From Flavihumibacter cheonanensis (lineage in GTDB: Bacteria > Bacteroidota > Bacteroidia > Chitinophagales > Chitinophagaceae): a stretch of DNA of 64,000 nt. Below the pieces are notes generated by a model that saw only the letters and a program-made list of their open reading frames with translations, ran no database searches and was not told where the DNA came from. The DNA lies in NCBI RefSeq assembly GCF_022352215.1, contig NZ_JAKRWF010000004.1:186001-250000 (forward strand). The letters are read 5' to 3'. Positions 36,641 to 45,375 of this stretch are shown piece by piece; positions within the stretch are counted from its first letter, which is position 1; each line of letters opens with the position of its first letter. Made by a program: the position numbers and the translations under genes.

Positions 36641-37663
36641 ATGGAACTCATCATACAGAAAAGAATTCAGGAAACAAGGGATGCAGTGAGTCTTTCGATT
36701 GCAACTGCGGATGGAACTCCCATAGTTTACGAACCCGGACAATTTATCACGCTTATTTTTTCAACGCCATTTGGCGAAAAGAGAAGAAGTTATTCATTTT
36801 CTTCTTCACCAGCAGCCGGTGATCCACCAACCGTTACGATCAAAAAAATCACCAATGGAGAATTTTCTAGAAAGCTGGTAGAACTGTCGCGGTCAGGAGA
36901 TCTGTTGCAGGCTAGTGCAGTAAGCGGCTTGTTCACACTACCAAAACATATCAATCCGGGACAACAATTTTTTTTCATTGCTGCAGGCAGCGGGATTACG
37001 CCCTGCTATTCTCTCATCAAAACCTTGTTGTATACTTCCTCCTGTCGAATCGTACTGATCTATAGTAATCGCGATCAGGATTCTACTATTTTTTATAATG
37101 AACTGCTTGAATTGAGAGAACGATTCAAATTCCGGTTCGATATTCGTTTCCTTTTTAGTAATCTCTTTGATGTTTACAATAGTCGCCTTGGTAAATGGTT
37201 GCTTCCCCAACTGCTTGAGCAATACCGTAAATCTGAGAAATCCCTGCTTCAATTTTATGTTTGTGGTCCATGGGACTATATGCAGATGGTTCAACTTACC
37301 CTGTTAAGTGAAGACATAAAAATCCAGCAGATTCATAAGGAGCAATTCAGTACACTGCCACGTATGCAAAAACCGGTTCCTCCTGATACCGATTCACATA
37401 TGGTACGTTTTAATTACAAGGATCACCAGCAGAACTTAAAAGTTCAATATCCTGTTACCATACTGATGGCAGCCAAAGCTGCCGGTATTCCTCTGCCTTA
37501 CAGCTGCGAATCCGGAAGATGCGGTAGTTGTGTTGCTACCTGCACCAAAGGGAAGGTGTGGATGGCCTACAATGAAGTGTTGATGGAAGAAGAAGTGCAA
37601 GCAGGTCGTTTCTTATGCTGCCAGGCATATCCGGTTGGTGGTGATGTAGAGATTCAGATGTAA
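36641..37663 (+). CDS. Ferredoxin--NADP reductase-like flavoprotein with C-terminal 2Fe-2S domain
   Basis: The 340-residue protein joins three domains: an FAD-binding barrel (about 1-105, with RSYSFSSSP), an NAD(P)-binding domain (about 106-235, with FFIAAGSGITPCYSLIKTLL and FYVCGPWDYM), and a plant-type 2Fe-2S ferredoxin domain (about 250-340). The cluster ligands are seen in YSCESGRCGSC and later FLCCQ. The layout is that of PaaE/HCR-type reductases that pass electrons from NAD(P)H to an oxygenase or desaturase. No oxygenase partner is next to it, so the electron acceptor is unknown. An upstream TTG at 36605 lies inside the -7 box, so the ATG is the better start. Confidence 0.9.
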   Translation: MELIIQKRIQETRDAVSLSIATADGTPIVYEPGQFITLIFSTPFGEKRRSYSFSSSPAAGDPPTVTIKKITNGEFSRKLVELSRSGDLLQASAVSGLFTLPKHINPGQQFFFIAAGSGITPCYSLIKTLLYTSSCRIVLIYSNRDQDSTIFYNELLELRERFKFRFDIRFLFSNLFDVYNSRLGKWLLPQLLEQYRKSEKSLLQFYVCGPWDYMQMVQLTLLSEDIKIQQIHKEQFSTLPRMQKPVPPDTDSHMVRFNYKDHQQNLKVQYPVTILMAAKAAGIPLPYSCESGRCGSCVATCTKGKVWMAYNEVLMEEEVQAGRFLCCQAYPVGGDVEIQM

Positions 37664-37731
37664 CGCACTGCCACCAATATTAATTTATTGTTTCCAATTC
37701 CGATTACTGGATTTTTTTCATGAATGCCGGT

Positions 37732-37739
37732 GAGTTTTG
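37732..37739 (+). promoter_or_regulatory. Near-consensus -7 box ahead of TPR regulator
   Basis: GAGTTTTG differs from TAnnTTTG at one fixed position and is followed by CAGG. It lies 22 bases before the ATG of the TPR gene, a spacing similar to the other boxes in the window. Confidence 0.35.
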
Positions 37740-37761
37740 CAGGTAGGCTGACTGAATAACC

Positions 37762-39357
37762 ATGAATCGAAATTTTATTTTCCTCTTCAATTTAACCTTG
37801 TTTTTCCTTTCATGGAGTACCATTATTTATGGCCAGCCTGTAGTAGATACCAGTTTTACTAAAATAAGGACCAAACTGGAACAATTCAGAAGATTGGAAG
37901 ACGCTTTAGGTGAAGCCAATTGCTTGCAGGAAATGGGACAATTATACTATCACCTGGGTAATTATTCGGGCGCACTACAATATTTACTAAATGCTGACAA
38001 AATTTACAGGGAACTCTCCAGTACTGATCCACTGGCATCCAATCTCAATAGACTAGGTACGCTTTACTATTACAATCAACAACCTGATCTTGCCTGGAAA
38101 CAATTCAAGGAAGCGCTGGAACTCTATACTAAATCAGGAAATACAGCCGGACTCGCAGAAACCTACGGCCAGGTGGGTCACCTTTATGAAAAAGAGCTGA
38201 AGTATGATTCTGCCTATTATTTTCAACGGCTTGCATTAAAAGAAGCACAGCGATCTGGTGATACGGCTATTCTTGCAAAAATTTATGAACACCTCGGATC
38301 AATTTTCGAAGACAAACAACAGTTTGATTCTGCCTACCTGTATTTTAACCGTTCCCTGGAAGCATACCGATCAAGTGGAAAAATTCTGGAACAGATTGAA
38401 GTAATTAATAACCTGGGTGATGTTTTTAGCAAAAACGGCAATCCTTCCCGTGGTATGCTCTTTGCCCGCCAGGCTGCTGAACTGGCGTTGCAAACCGAAG
38501 AAAAATATCAGCTGCAAAGTGCCTATCGCGATATTGCCCAGAATTTCGCAGCACTGAACCAATATGATAGCGCCTATGCCTACCTGGAAAAAAGCCGGCA
38601 ACTGATCCAAACCATTTACACCCGTGAAAATGCAAACCAACTTGGTTTATTGCAAACGATTCATGAAACAGATAAGAAAAATGCCCAGATTGAACGCCTG
38701 CAGGCGGATCGACGGCTCAATCTGCTTTTACTCACTGCTTCCCTGGCTGTAGTGGTGTTGATTGCTGTAGTGGCTTTCCTGGCATATAACCGCCAGAAAA
38801 TGAAGATTCGAAACGAACAACTGCTAAATGAACGGAATCAGCAGCTCTTTCAGACAGAAAAAGGATTAATGGAATCCGAATTAAAAAGGCAGCAATTGGA
38901 AGAAACTTCGCTTAAGCAACAATTGGATATCAAAAGCCAGGAGCTGTCCTCCCATATTCTTCACCTGATGCAAAAAAATGAAGTACTGGAAGAGGTGCGG
39001 TCGGGTTTGCAGGAGCTGCTCAAAGATGATAAAAGAGATCAGAAAAAAGCATTACGACAGCTTCTTCAAAAAATTACCATTAGTTTTTCCCAGGACAACT
39101 ACTGGGAAGATTTTCGCCTGATTTTTGACAAAGTACACCCCACCCTGCTATCCGGCTTACAACAGCAATTCCCTAGTCTTACGCAAAATGAAATGCGATT
39201 GCTTGCCCTGGTGAAGATGAATATCTCATCCGCAGATACCGCCAAATTGCTGGGCATTACTACCGATAGCCTCCGGGTTGTTCGGTATAGAGTCAAAAAG
39301 AAATTGCAACTAACCCCCGAAGAATCACTTAGTGCCTTTATCCAAAGCCTTCCCTGA
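37762..39357 (+). CDS. TPR-containing membrane regulator with C-terminal HTH
   Basis: The 531-residue protein begins with a signal peptide (ends IIYGQ), followed by about six tetratricopeptide repeats (residues about 30-310; for example LGNYSGALQYLLNADKIYRE). A membrane segment lies near 320-342 (LLLLTASLAVVVLIAVVAFL), then a long coiled coil rich in Gln/Glu/Leu (about 345-420). The C-terminus has a LuxR-like helix-turn-helix (about 470-531) with LTQNEMRLLALVKMNISSADTAKLLGITTDSLRVVRYRVKKKL in overall pattern. Such proteins are common in Bacteroidota and are taken to be membrane-bound transcription regulators, though targets are seldom known. It lies upstream of the TonB receptor/phytase run, which could be its target. 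Confidence 0.88.
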   Translation: MNRNFIFLFNLTLFFLSWSTIIYGQPVVDTSFTKIRTKLEQFRRLEDALGEANCLQEMGQLYYHLGNYSGALQYLLNADKIYRELSSTDPLASNLNRLGTLYYYNQQPDLAWKQFKEALELYTKSGNTAGLAETYGQVGHLYEKELKYDSAYYFQRLALKEAQRSGDTAILAKIYEHLGSIFEDKQQFDSAYLYFNRSLEAYRSSGKILEQIEVINNLGDVFSKNGNPSRGMLFARQAAELALQTEEKYQLQSAYRDIAQNFAALNQYDSAYAYLEKSRQLIQTIYTRENANQLGLLQTIHETDKKNAQIERLQADRRLNLLLLTASLAVVVLIAVVAFLAYNRQKMKIRNEQLLNERNQQLFQTEKGLMESELKRQQLEETSLKQQLDIKSQELSSHILHLMQKNEVLEEVRSGLQELLKDDKRDQKKALRQLLQKITISFSQDNYWEDFRLIFDKVHPTLLSGLQQQFPSLTQNEMRLLALVKMNISSADTAKLLGITTDSLRVVRYRVKKKLQLTPEESLSAFIQSLP

Positions 39358-39571
39358 TTACAGTTGATGTTACGGTAATATTCTGGTAATGATTCCTTAA
39401 TGCCGGTTTTTCAATTTTGAAATGCTTTGATTTTCAATCTTATATCATCAGCATTAATGGCTTTGTTGCTATCCTGATAACGCCTGTTAACGGTCGGTTG
39501 CTGAATTGTTCACGCGCTAAAAATTGGAACACCAACCGCATGTGCAAGATTTGGGCCTGAAATAAACGCGT
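39358..39571. promoter_or_regulatory. Leader/promoter region of the TonB receptor-phytase run
   Basis: This 214-base gap must carry the promoter of the three-gene run. No full TAnnTTTG box, hairpin or convincing palindrome was found. Confidence 0.25.
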
Positions 39572-42301
39572 ATGAAAAAAGCGGGAATACTTAGTTTTTT
39601 ACTCTTTCTGACCAGTCTGATCTGGGCACAGCCTTCCAATGAATATGTACTCCTGAAAGGGGTAGTGGACGACGCGCAGAACAAATCAAAACTCGGTGGA
39701 GCTTCGATCCAGATCCGGGGAGCAAACAATGGAACGATTGCAGACCTGAATGGTGCGTTCACGCTGTATTCCTTACCCGGACAAATCCAGCTCGAAATTT
39801 CATATCTCGGGTACCGCGACACATTGCTGCAATTGAACCTGGAACCCGGCAGTATTCGCACTCTGCAGATTCACCTTACCAGCAGCACTCCCGAACTGAA
39901 CAGTGTAGTGATCTCCGGTTATCTGCAGGGACAGGCGAAAGCCTTGAATCAGCAGAAAAACGCCGATAATATAAAGAATATAATTTCTTCCGATCAGATC
40001 GGGCGTTTCCCGGATCCCAATGCCGCAGAAGCTTTGCAACGGGTACCCGGTGTCAATATTGAAAGAGACCAAGGGGAAGGCAGATATGTCCTGGTACGTG
40101 GCCTCGCCCCACAGTTTACCAACATTAATATCAATGGCGAACAGATTCCGAGTCCGGAAGCCGATGTGCGATTTGTTGCCCTTGATGCGATACCAAGTGA
40201 TCAGCTTGCCTCTATTGAAGTGAGCAAAACCCTGAGTCCGGATATGGACGGTGATGCGGTAGGAGGTTCTGTTAACCTGATCACCCGTATGGCACAATCC
40301 AAAACACCCCATATCAGTGGTTCATTGGCTGGTGGATACAATACACTAATGCAAAAACCCAACTGGCAGGGACAGTTGCAGTTTGATCAGCGTTTCGGAA
40401 AAAAAGAAAAACTGGGACTTTTAATAAATAGTAATTATTACCTTAATCAGCTAGGATCAGACAACTGGGAACAGGCACCCAACGATAATGAACTCGAACT
40501 CCGGGATTATGAATTGACCCGTACAAGGGCAGGATTAAGTGGTACTGTTGATTACCGGTTCAACAACCGGCACGAAGTATATGTGCGGGGAATTTACAGC
40601 CGGTTTACTGATCGCGAATGGCGTCGGCGCTATGTATTTATTCCTGAAGATGATGAGATCGAAAAACTGACCAAGGATCGTTTCGAATCTCAGAGTATTA
40701 CGGCAATCAATATTGGTGGTAAGCATAAGTTTACCGGATTTTATCTCAATTATGAAGGACAGTATTCACGTGGAATTCAAAATACACCCTACGATCATGA
40801 AGCAGCTTTTATTGCTGGATTACCCTCTTCCTTTTCAGCAGCAAATGGAAAATTCCCGATACTGTCAGCCGATGGCTTTACCAACAGTAGCAATTATGAA
40901 TTTGACGAAGTTTCATATGGAGGCAGTTATGCAAAAGACCAGAATATAACAGGGAAATTTGAAATTGGGATTCCTTACAAAACAGGTAGCTCCAATGGTA
41001 TTTTAAAATTTGGAGCCAAAGCCAGGTTCAAGCAAAAATCCTATACCATTACCAGCGATATCTATGGAACTGATGCTGAACTTCCAACTGCAGACGCCTT
41101 TGATGAGGATCCTATTAAATCCGAGTTTCTGAAAGGTCGGTTTGATATGGGTCGCCCGATTCAAATGGGTTTATTCAATCGTTTTTTTAATGCCAATCCA
41201 GGCTTGTTTGAATTGGATGTAGAATCCAAATCCATAGACGAAGCACTCGAGTCCTTTGATGCTACTGAAAATGTGTATGCAGGATTTATTATGAGCAGAC
41301 ACCAGTTCAGCAAGTTAACCTTTACCGTAGGGCTGCGTTTTGAACATACCGATGTACAATATGATTCCAAAGATGTGATCATTGATGCACAAGGTGATCT
41401 GGAAGCCATTCGTCCGGTTTCAGGTACCAGTTCCTACAGTTTTCTTTTGCCACAGATTCAGGCAAAATATGAGCTATCCAGGTATACGAACTTGCGTGCA
41501 TCCATCGCCAGTTCCTATGCCCGGCCTAATTTTGGAGAAATCATTCCGGCCCAGGAAATTAATCGGGAAGACCGGGTTGCCAACCTCGGAAATCCTGCTT
41601 TAAAACCAACCAGCGCGCTGAACCTGGACCTGATGCTCGAACATTATTTCGGAAATGTGGGCATTGCCTCAGCAGGTATATTTTATAAAAAGCTGGATGA
41701 TTTTATCTATCGCCGGGTTATTTTCAACGGAACCTACCCATTAACCGGAACACCCATTGTCCCAAGAATTGATATCATCCAGGCACAGAATGGAAATACC
41801 GCTAACCTGGTAGGACTTGAATTTGCTTTCCAGCGGAAACTGGATTTCTTACCCGGATTCTTCAGTAAACTCAATCTCTACACCAATTACACCTATACCC
41901 ATTCAAGAGCTACCATTCAAAGCCGCGAAGCGGATGAAACCAAACCGGATGCAACTGAGAAGTTTCGGCTACCCGGGCAGGCAACTCATGTTGGTAACCT
42001 GGCACTGGCCTATGAAAATAAAAAACTGGTGGTGCGCCTGGCAGCCAATTTCAATGGCGAATACCTGACAGAAGTAGGTGGTAATGCAAGCGAAGACCTG
42101 TATATCAAAAGCCGTATGCAATTGGATTTCAATGCCAGTTATGCGATCAACAATCGATTCAGGTTCTTTGCCGAGGCTCTTAATCTAACCAATCAGCCCT
42201 TTGAATCATATTATGGATCAAAAGCGGTTATGGCTCAGCGTGAGTTCTATCGCTGGTGGATGCGATTCGGCGTAAAATTTGACCTGGGACTATCTAAATA
42301 A
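39572..42301 (+). CDS. TonB-dependent outer-membrane receptor
   Basis: The 909-residue protein has a signal peptide (ends LIWAQ), a carboxypeptidase-regulatory-like domain (about 25-105), and a plug domain with the marks QIGRFPDPNAAEALQRVPG and YVLVRGLAPQFTNININGEQ. This is the pattern of the TonB-receptor group whose plug begins with 'D.IGr.PD.n.aeal.riPGV'. The barrel ends with FYRWWMRFGVKFDLGLSK. It lacks a SusD partner. Instead an acidic lipoprotein gene follows after 15 bases, then a phytase gene after nine more. It probably imports a phytate-derived or metal-bound compound; this is inferred from neighbours. Confidence 0.93.
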   Translation: MKKAGILSFLLFLTSLIWAQPSNEYVLLKGVVDDAQNKSKLGGASIQIRGANNGTIADLNGAFTLYSLPGQIQLEISYLGYRDTLLQLNLEPGSIRTLQIHLTSSTPELNSVVISGYLQGQAKALNQQKNADNIKNIISSDQIGRFPDPNAAEALQRVPGVNIERDQGEGRYVLVRGLAPQFTNININGEQIPSPEADVRFVALDAIPSDQLASIEVSKTLSPDMDGDAVGGSVNLITRMAQSKTPHISGSLAGGYNTLMQKPNWQGQLQFDQRFGKKEKLGLLINSNYYLNQLGSDNWEQAPNDNELELRDYELTRTRAGLSGTVDYRFNNRHEVYVRGIYSRFTDREWRRRYVFIPEDDEIEKLTKDRFESQSITAINIGGKHKFTGFYLNYEGQYSRGIQNTPYDHEAAFIAGLPSSFSAANGKFPILSADGFTNSSNYEFDEVSYGGSYAKDQNITGKFEIGIPYKTGSSNGILKFGAKARFKQKSYTITSDIYGTDAELPTADAFDEDPIKSEFLKGRFDMGRPIQMGLFNRFFNANPGLFELDVESKSIDEALESFDATENVYAGFIMSRHQFSKLTFTVGLRFEHTDVQYDSKDVIIDAQGDLEAIRPVSGTSSYSFLLPQIQAKYELSRYTNLRASIASSYARPNFGEIIPAQEINREDRVANLGNPALKPTSALNLDLMLEHYFGNVGIASAGIFYKKLDDFIYRRVIFNGTYPLTGTPIVPRIDIIQAQNGNTANLVGLEFAFQRKLDFLPGFFSKLNLYTNYTYTHSRATIQSREADETKPDATEKFRLPGQATHVGNLALAYENKKLVVRLAANFNGEYLTEVGGNASEDLYIKSRMQLDFNASYAINNRFRFFAEALNLTNQPFESYYGSKAVMAQREFYRWWMRFGVKFDLGLSK

Positions 42302-42316
42302 TCAAAAAATTTTGGA

Positions 42317-43345
42317 ATGAAAAATAGTATGCTACTTCTTGGCAGCCTCCTGCTGTTATTCATAGCAGGGTGTGATAAAAAAAATACCGACCTGGTGATG
42401 CCATTGAAACCTGGCGACTTTCCGCAAGTGATCAAATTTTCTGATGAAGTGGGAGGCGAATTGGAAAACACAGATGAATTCAGTATTGCCTTAACACTAA
42501 TTGACAGAGTAGACCCTTCCGGCGAGGAACCAGGGGGAACTATTGTTCCTCTTACAGAAGATGTTCGGGTCAACTTCACCATCAGTGATGTAAATGGTAT
42601 TGCAGCTGTCGATTCTTACATAAAAGGAGGCAAAGCTTTATATGAAATTGATGATTGCACCAGTTCAGAGGATGAAGGTATTGACCTGGATTTTCAATTT
42701 GATCCCGTTACTGGAATTGGATCTGTTGTATTTCCAGAAGAGGTAGAAGAAATTGAATTGGTATTTGAGGTGGACGAAACCTACCTGGATGATGCGGAAC
42801 TAAATGAAGAAGAGCGCTCCATTGAATTCAACCTGCTGTCAGTTGATGCTGCATCGGAAAATGTAGTCGTAAATACCGGAATGGTATTTACCTATGAAGT
42901 GCTGGACGATGAGGGAGTTGATGGTGCCTGGGACCTCGATCCTGAGAATCCTGAACAGTTTGCTGCTTTTAAAAATTTATTCGGCCTGGTCAATGAAGAT
43001 ATCGCCAACCTTGATGCAGCCGATATAGAGAAAATAGAAATTGAATTTGAACTCGAAGAAATAAAAGTAGTGGTTGAATTAAAAGAAACTGAACTGATTG
43101 ATGAATGTGGCGAGCAGGAAGAAGTTAATATAGAAATCGAACTGGAACTGGAAATTGAAGAGTTGACTCGTCTTCTGGCAGAAGGCGAAATAGAAGCTAT
43201 CGGGGAACTGGAGCAGGAAGACGGATCTTTACTGGAATATACAGTAAAAGGCAATTTTTGGATTGAAGGAAACCAGCTTCAATTGGAACTGGAAAATGAA
43301 CTGGAGGATGAAACGGTTTCAGCCATTCTTCGATTAACCCGTTAA
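42317..43345 (+). CDS. Unknown highly acidic lipoprotein
   Basis: I do not recognise a family. The 342-residue product has a lipobox (FIAGC, Cys19) followed by DKKNTD. By hand count about 91 of 342 residues are Asp or Glu, against few Lys/Arg, with alternating stretches such as EIEFELEE, IEIELELEIEE and ELENELEDE. These look like beta strands with acidic faces more than like a disordered tail. It lies between a TonB receptor gene and a phytase gene with gaps of 15 and 9 bases, so it is surely part of that operon. It could bind calcium or metal ions needed by the phytase, or take the place of a SusD-type lid. Both ideas are inference. The codon use is ordinary for the window. Confidence 0.85.
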   Translation: MKNSMLLLGSLLLLFIAGCDKKNTDLVMPLKPGDFPQVIKFSDEVGGELENTDEFSIALTLIDRVDPSGEEPGGTIVPLTEDVRVNFTISDVNGIAAVDSYIKGGKALYEIDDCTSSEDEGIDLDFQFDPVTGIGSVVFPEEVEEIELVFEVDETYLDDAELNEEERSIEFNLLSVDAASENVVVNTGMVFTYEVLDDEGVDGAWDLDPENPEQFAAFKNLFGLVNEDIANLDAADIEKIEIEFELEEIKVVVELKETELIDECGEQEEVNIEIELELEIEELTRLLAEGEIEAIGELEQEDGSLLEYTVKGNFWIEGNQLQLELENELEDETVSAILRLTR

Positions 43346-43354
43346 ACTAATTTA

Positions 43355-44434
43355 ATGAAAGCTCAAATAAGTTATATAGTAATCCTTGCCTGTTTTTTTG
43401 CTGGTTGTATCAATAACAGTTCATCTACTCCGGTAGCTGTTACTAAAATGGAACTGAGTCCCAGTTTTATTACCGATACACTTGAACATGATACAGATGA
43501 TCCAGCTATCTGGATTCATCCGCAGGATCCCTCCAAATCACTGGTTATTGGTACCGATAAGGATTTAAATGGTGGTCTTTTTGTTTTTGACCTAAAGGGT
43601 AAATTAGACAGCAGCCGATCCGTAAAAGGATTAAAGCGACCTAATAATGTAGATATTGAATATGGCCTGGCAATTGGTGATACGCTGGTTGACATTGCTG
43701 TTGCTACAGAACGTCTGACACATAAATTGCGCATTTTCCGATTACCGGATATGAAACCAATGGATAATGGTGGTATTGAAGTTTTTTTGGGAGAAACTGG
43801 TACGGAATACCGCGACCTTATGGGAATTGCCCTGTATAAAAATAAAGCGGGTGCTATATATGCTATAGTTGGGAGAAAAAATGGTCCGACTGATAGCACC
43901 TATCTCTGGCAATATGAATTGAAGGGAACAAGAGACAGCCTGGTGCAGGTTAACTTAGTTAGAAAATTTGGTGCTTACAGCGGCCTTCATGAAATTGAGT
44001 CCATTGCTGTTGACGATCAGTTAGGATATATCTATTACTCTGATGAAGGTGTGGGTATTCGGAAATATTATGCTGATCCTGAAAATGGAAACCAGGAACT
44101 CGCTCTATTTGGTACTGGTAGCTTTAAAGAAGATAATGAAGGTATATCCATCTATACCCTTACTGACAGTACAGGATTTATCCTGGTATCCGATCAGCAG
44201 GATCATAGTTTTCATATTTATCCCAGAGAGGGGACAACCGAAAACCCTCATACTCATCCATTGCTAAGAAAACAATATGTGGCAGCCCGCGAAAGTGATG
44301 GCAGTGAAATTATCTCCATTCCGCTGCTTCCGGATTTTCCATTTGGGCTCTTTGTTGCTATGAGTGATGATAAAACTTTTCACTTTTACCGTGCAGACCA
44401 GGTAATTGGTGACAGCTTGCTGAAAAAAAATTAA
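43355..44434 (+). CDS. Beta-propeller phytase (3-phytase), lipoprotein
   Basis: The 359-residue protein would release phosphate from myo-inositol hexakisphosphate in a calcium-dependent way. It has a lipobox ending Cys18 (FFAGC). Two family motifs are plain: DTDDPAIW (about residues 47-54) and NNVDIEYG (about 98-105). A third stretch, YYSDEGVGI, matches the conserved calcium-site blade, and DNEGISIY and SDQQDHSFHIY follow in later blades. Length is normal for the family. It is the third gene of a run with a TonB receptor and an acidic lipoprotein. Its stop codon shares the bases TTAA with the stop codon of the convergent AraC gene. Confidence 0.94.
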   Translation: MKAQISYIVILACFFAGCINNSSSTPVAVTKMELSPSFITDTLEHDTDDPAIWIHPQDPSKSLVIGTDKDLNGGLFVFDLKGKLDSSRSVKGLKRPNNVDIEYGLAIGDTLVDIAVATERLTHKLRIFRLPDMKPMDNGGIEVFLGETGTEYRDLMGIALYKNKAGAIYAIVGRKNGPTDSTYLWQYELKGTRDSLVQVNLVRKFGAYSGLHEIESIAVDDQLGYIYYSDEGVGIRKYYADPENGNQELALFGTGSFKEDNEGISIYTLTDSTGFILVSDQQDHSFHIYPREGTTENPHTHPLLRKQYVAARESDGSEIISIPLLPDFPFGLFVAMSDDKTFHFYRADQVIGDSLLKKN

Positions 44435-45303
44435 TACAACTGCTCCAGTAAAGAGTTTTTCACACGTATTGCCCCTGGTGATTCTCCTGTATATTTTTTG
44501 AATACAGTACAGAAATATTGTGGGGAGGAAAAGTTCAGTTCATAAGCGAGCTCGGTTAAATTCAATCCCGGATCCGCAGTTATTTTTCGTTGTGCTAACT
44601 CAATCTTTTTTCGCTGCATATAATCCGCCGGTGTAAAACCGGTTAGCTCCTTAAATAAATTTTTAAATCTTGACTCAGATAAGTTCATTTCACGGGCCAG
44701 TTCAGATACAGAAGGATTTTCGGTGAGTTTGGAATCAATAAACTGGAGAACCTTATTCAATCGCTCATTCTCAGCCTCTTTCGCCTGGCAATCGATCCTA
44801 TCCAGGAGACAGAGCAATAATTGCTGTATCTCCAGATGAATCCGGATTCTTTTGATATCTGCCTCTTCCGGATTGGCAGCAATCGTATAAATATCTTCCA
44901 ATACCCGTTTGATGTCTTTACTGCCACGGAAATGGCGCCGCTTCCGATCAATGATCAGGTTGCATAATTTCACCAGGTTATTGGGAATGGATTTATCCAG
45001 TTTGATCAGGATCCAGTACAGGCATCCCTTTTCTTCCGGATGACCACCTGAACCATGTACTTCACCCGGATAATGAATAAACACATCCCCGCCTTTTACC
45101 AGGAACTGTTTCCCGTTAACTTCAAAATACTGGCTGCCCTTGTCGTAATAACAGATTTCTATCATGCCATTGTGCACATGATTGGGAAGTTTTTCTTCCG
45201 CTTTATTGTAATTATACTTTCCCAGGATCTGTAAATCTTCAAACCCCAATTGTTTGAAATTGAGAATTTTTTTGCAGGATCCGGTTTCACGATCGAATAA
45301 CAT
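44431..45303 (-). CDS. AraC-family transcriptional regulator
   Basis: The 290-residue protein has an N-terminal cupin-type sensing domain (HVHNGMIEICYYDKGSQYF, GGDVFIHYPGEVHG) and a C-terminal double helix-turn-helix (about 190-290), with LAREMNLSESRFKNLFKELTGFTPADYM and LAYELNFSSPQYFCTVFKKYTG. Cupin AraC proteins usually sense a small sugar or similar ligand. It overlaps the phytase gene tail-to-tail by four bases. It could control the phytase run or the flavin oxidoreductase unit behind it. A near-consensus -7 box (TAACTTTT on the minus strand, 45335-45342) lies 32 bases before the start codon. Confidence 0.92.
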   Translation of the reverse strand: MLFDRETGSCKKILNFKQLGFEDLQILGKYNYNKAEEKLPNHVHNGMIEICYYDKGSQYFEVNGKQFLVKGGDVFIHYPGEVHGSGGHPEEKGCLYWILIKLDKSIPNNLVKLCNLIIDRKRRHFRGSKDIKRVLEDIYTIAANPEEADIKRIRIHLEIQQLLLCLLDRIDCQAKEAENERLNKVLQFIDSKLTENPSVSELAREMNLSESRFKNLFKELTGFTPADYMQRKKIELAQRKITADPGLNLTELAYELNFSSPQYFCTVFKKYTGESPGAIRVKNSLLEQLY

Positions 45304-45375
45304 GACAAGCAGTTTTGGTTGGCAATCCGTTCTGAAAAGTTAGGAAATACCATCCAATTACGCAAGCCGATGATT

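Noticed and set aside
42892-43254. Ser-rich frame on the minus strand
   Set aside because: It is the antisense of Asp/Glu-rich codons in the acidic lipoprotein gene.
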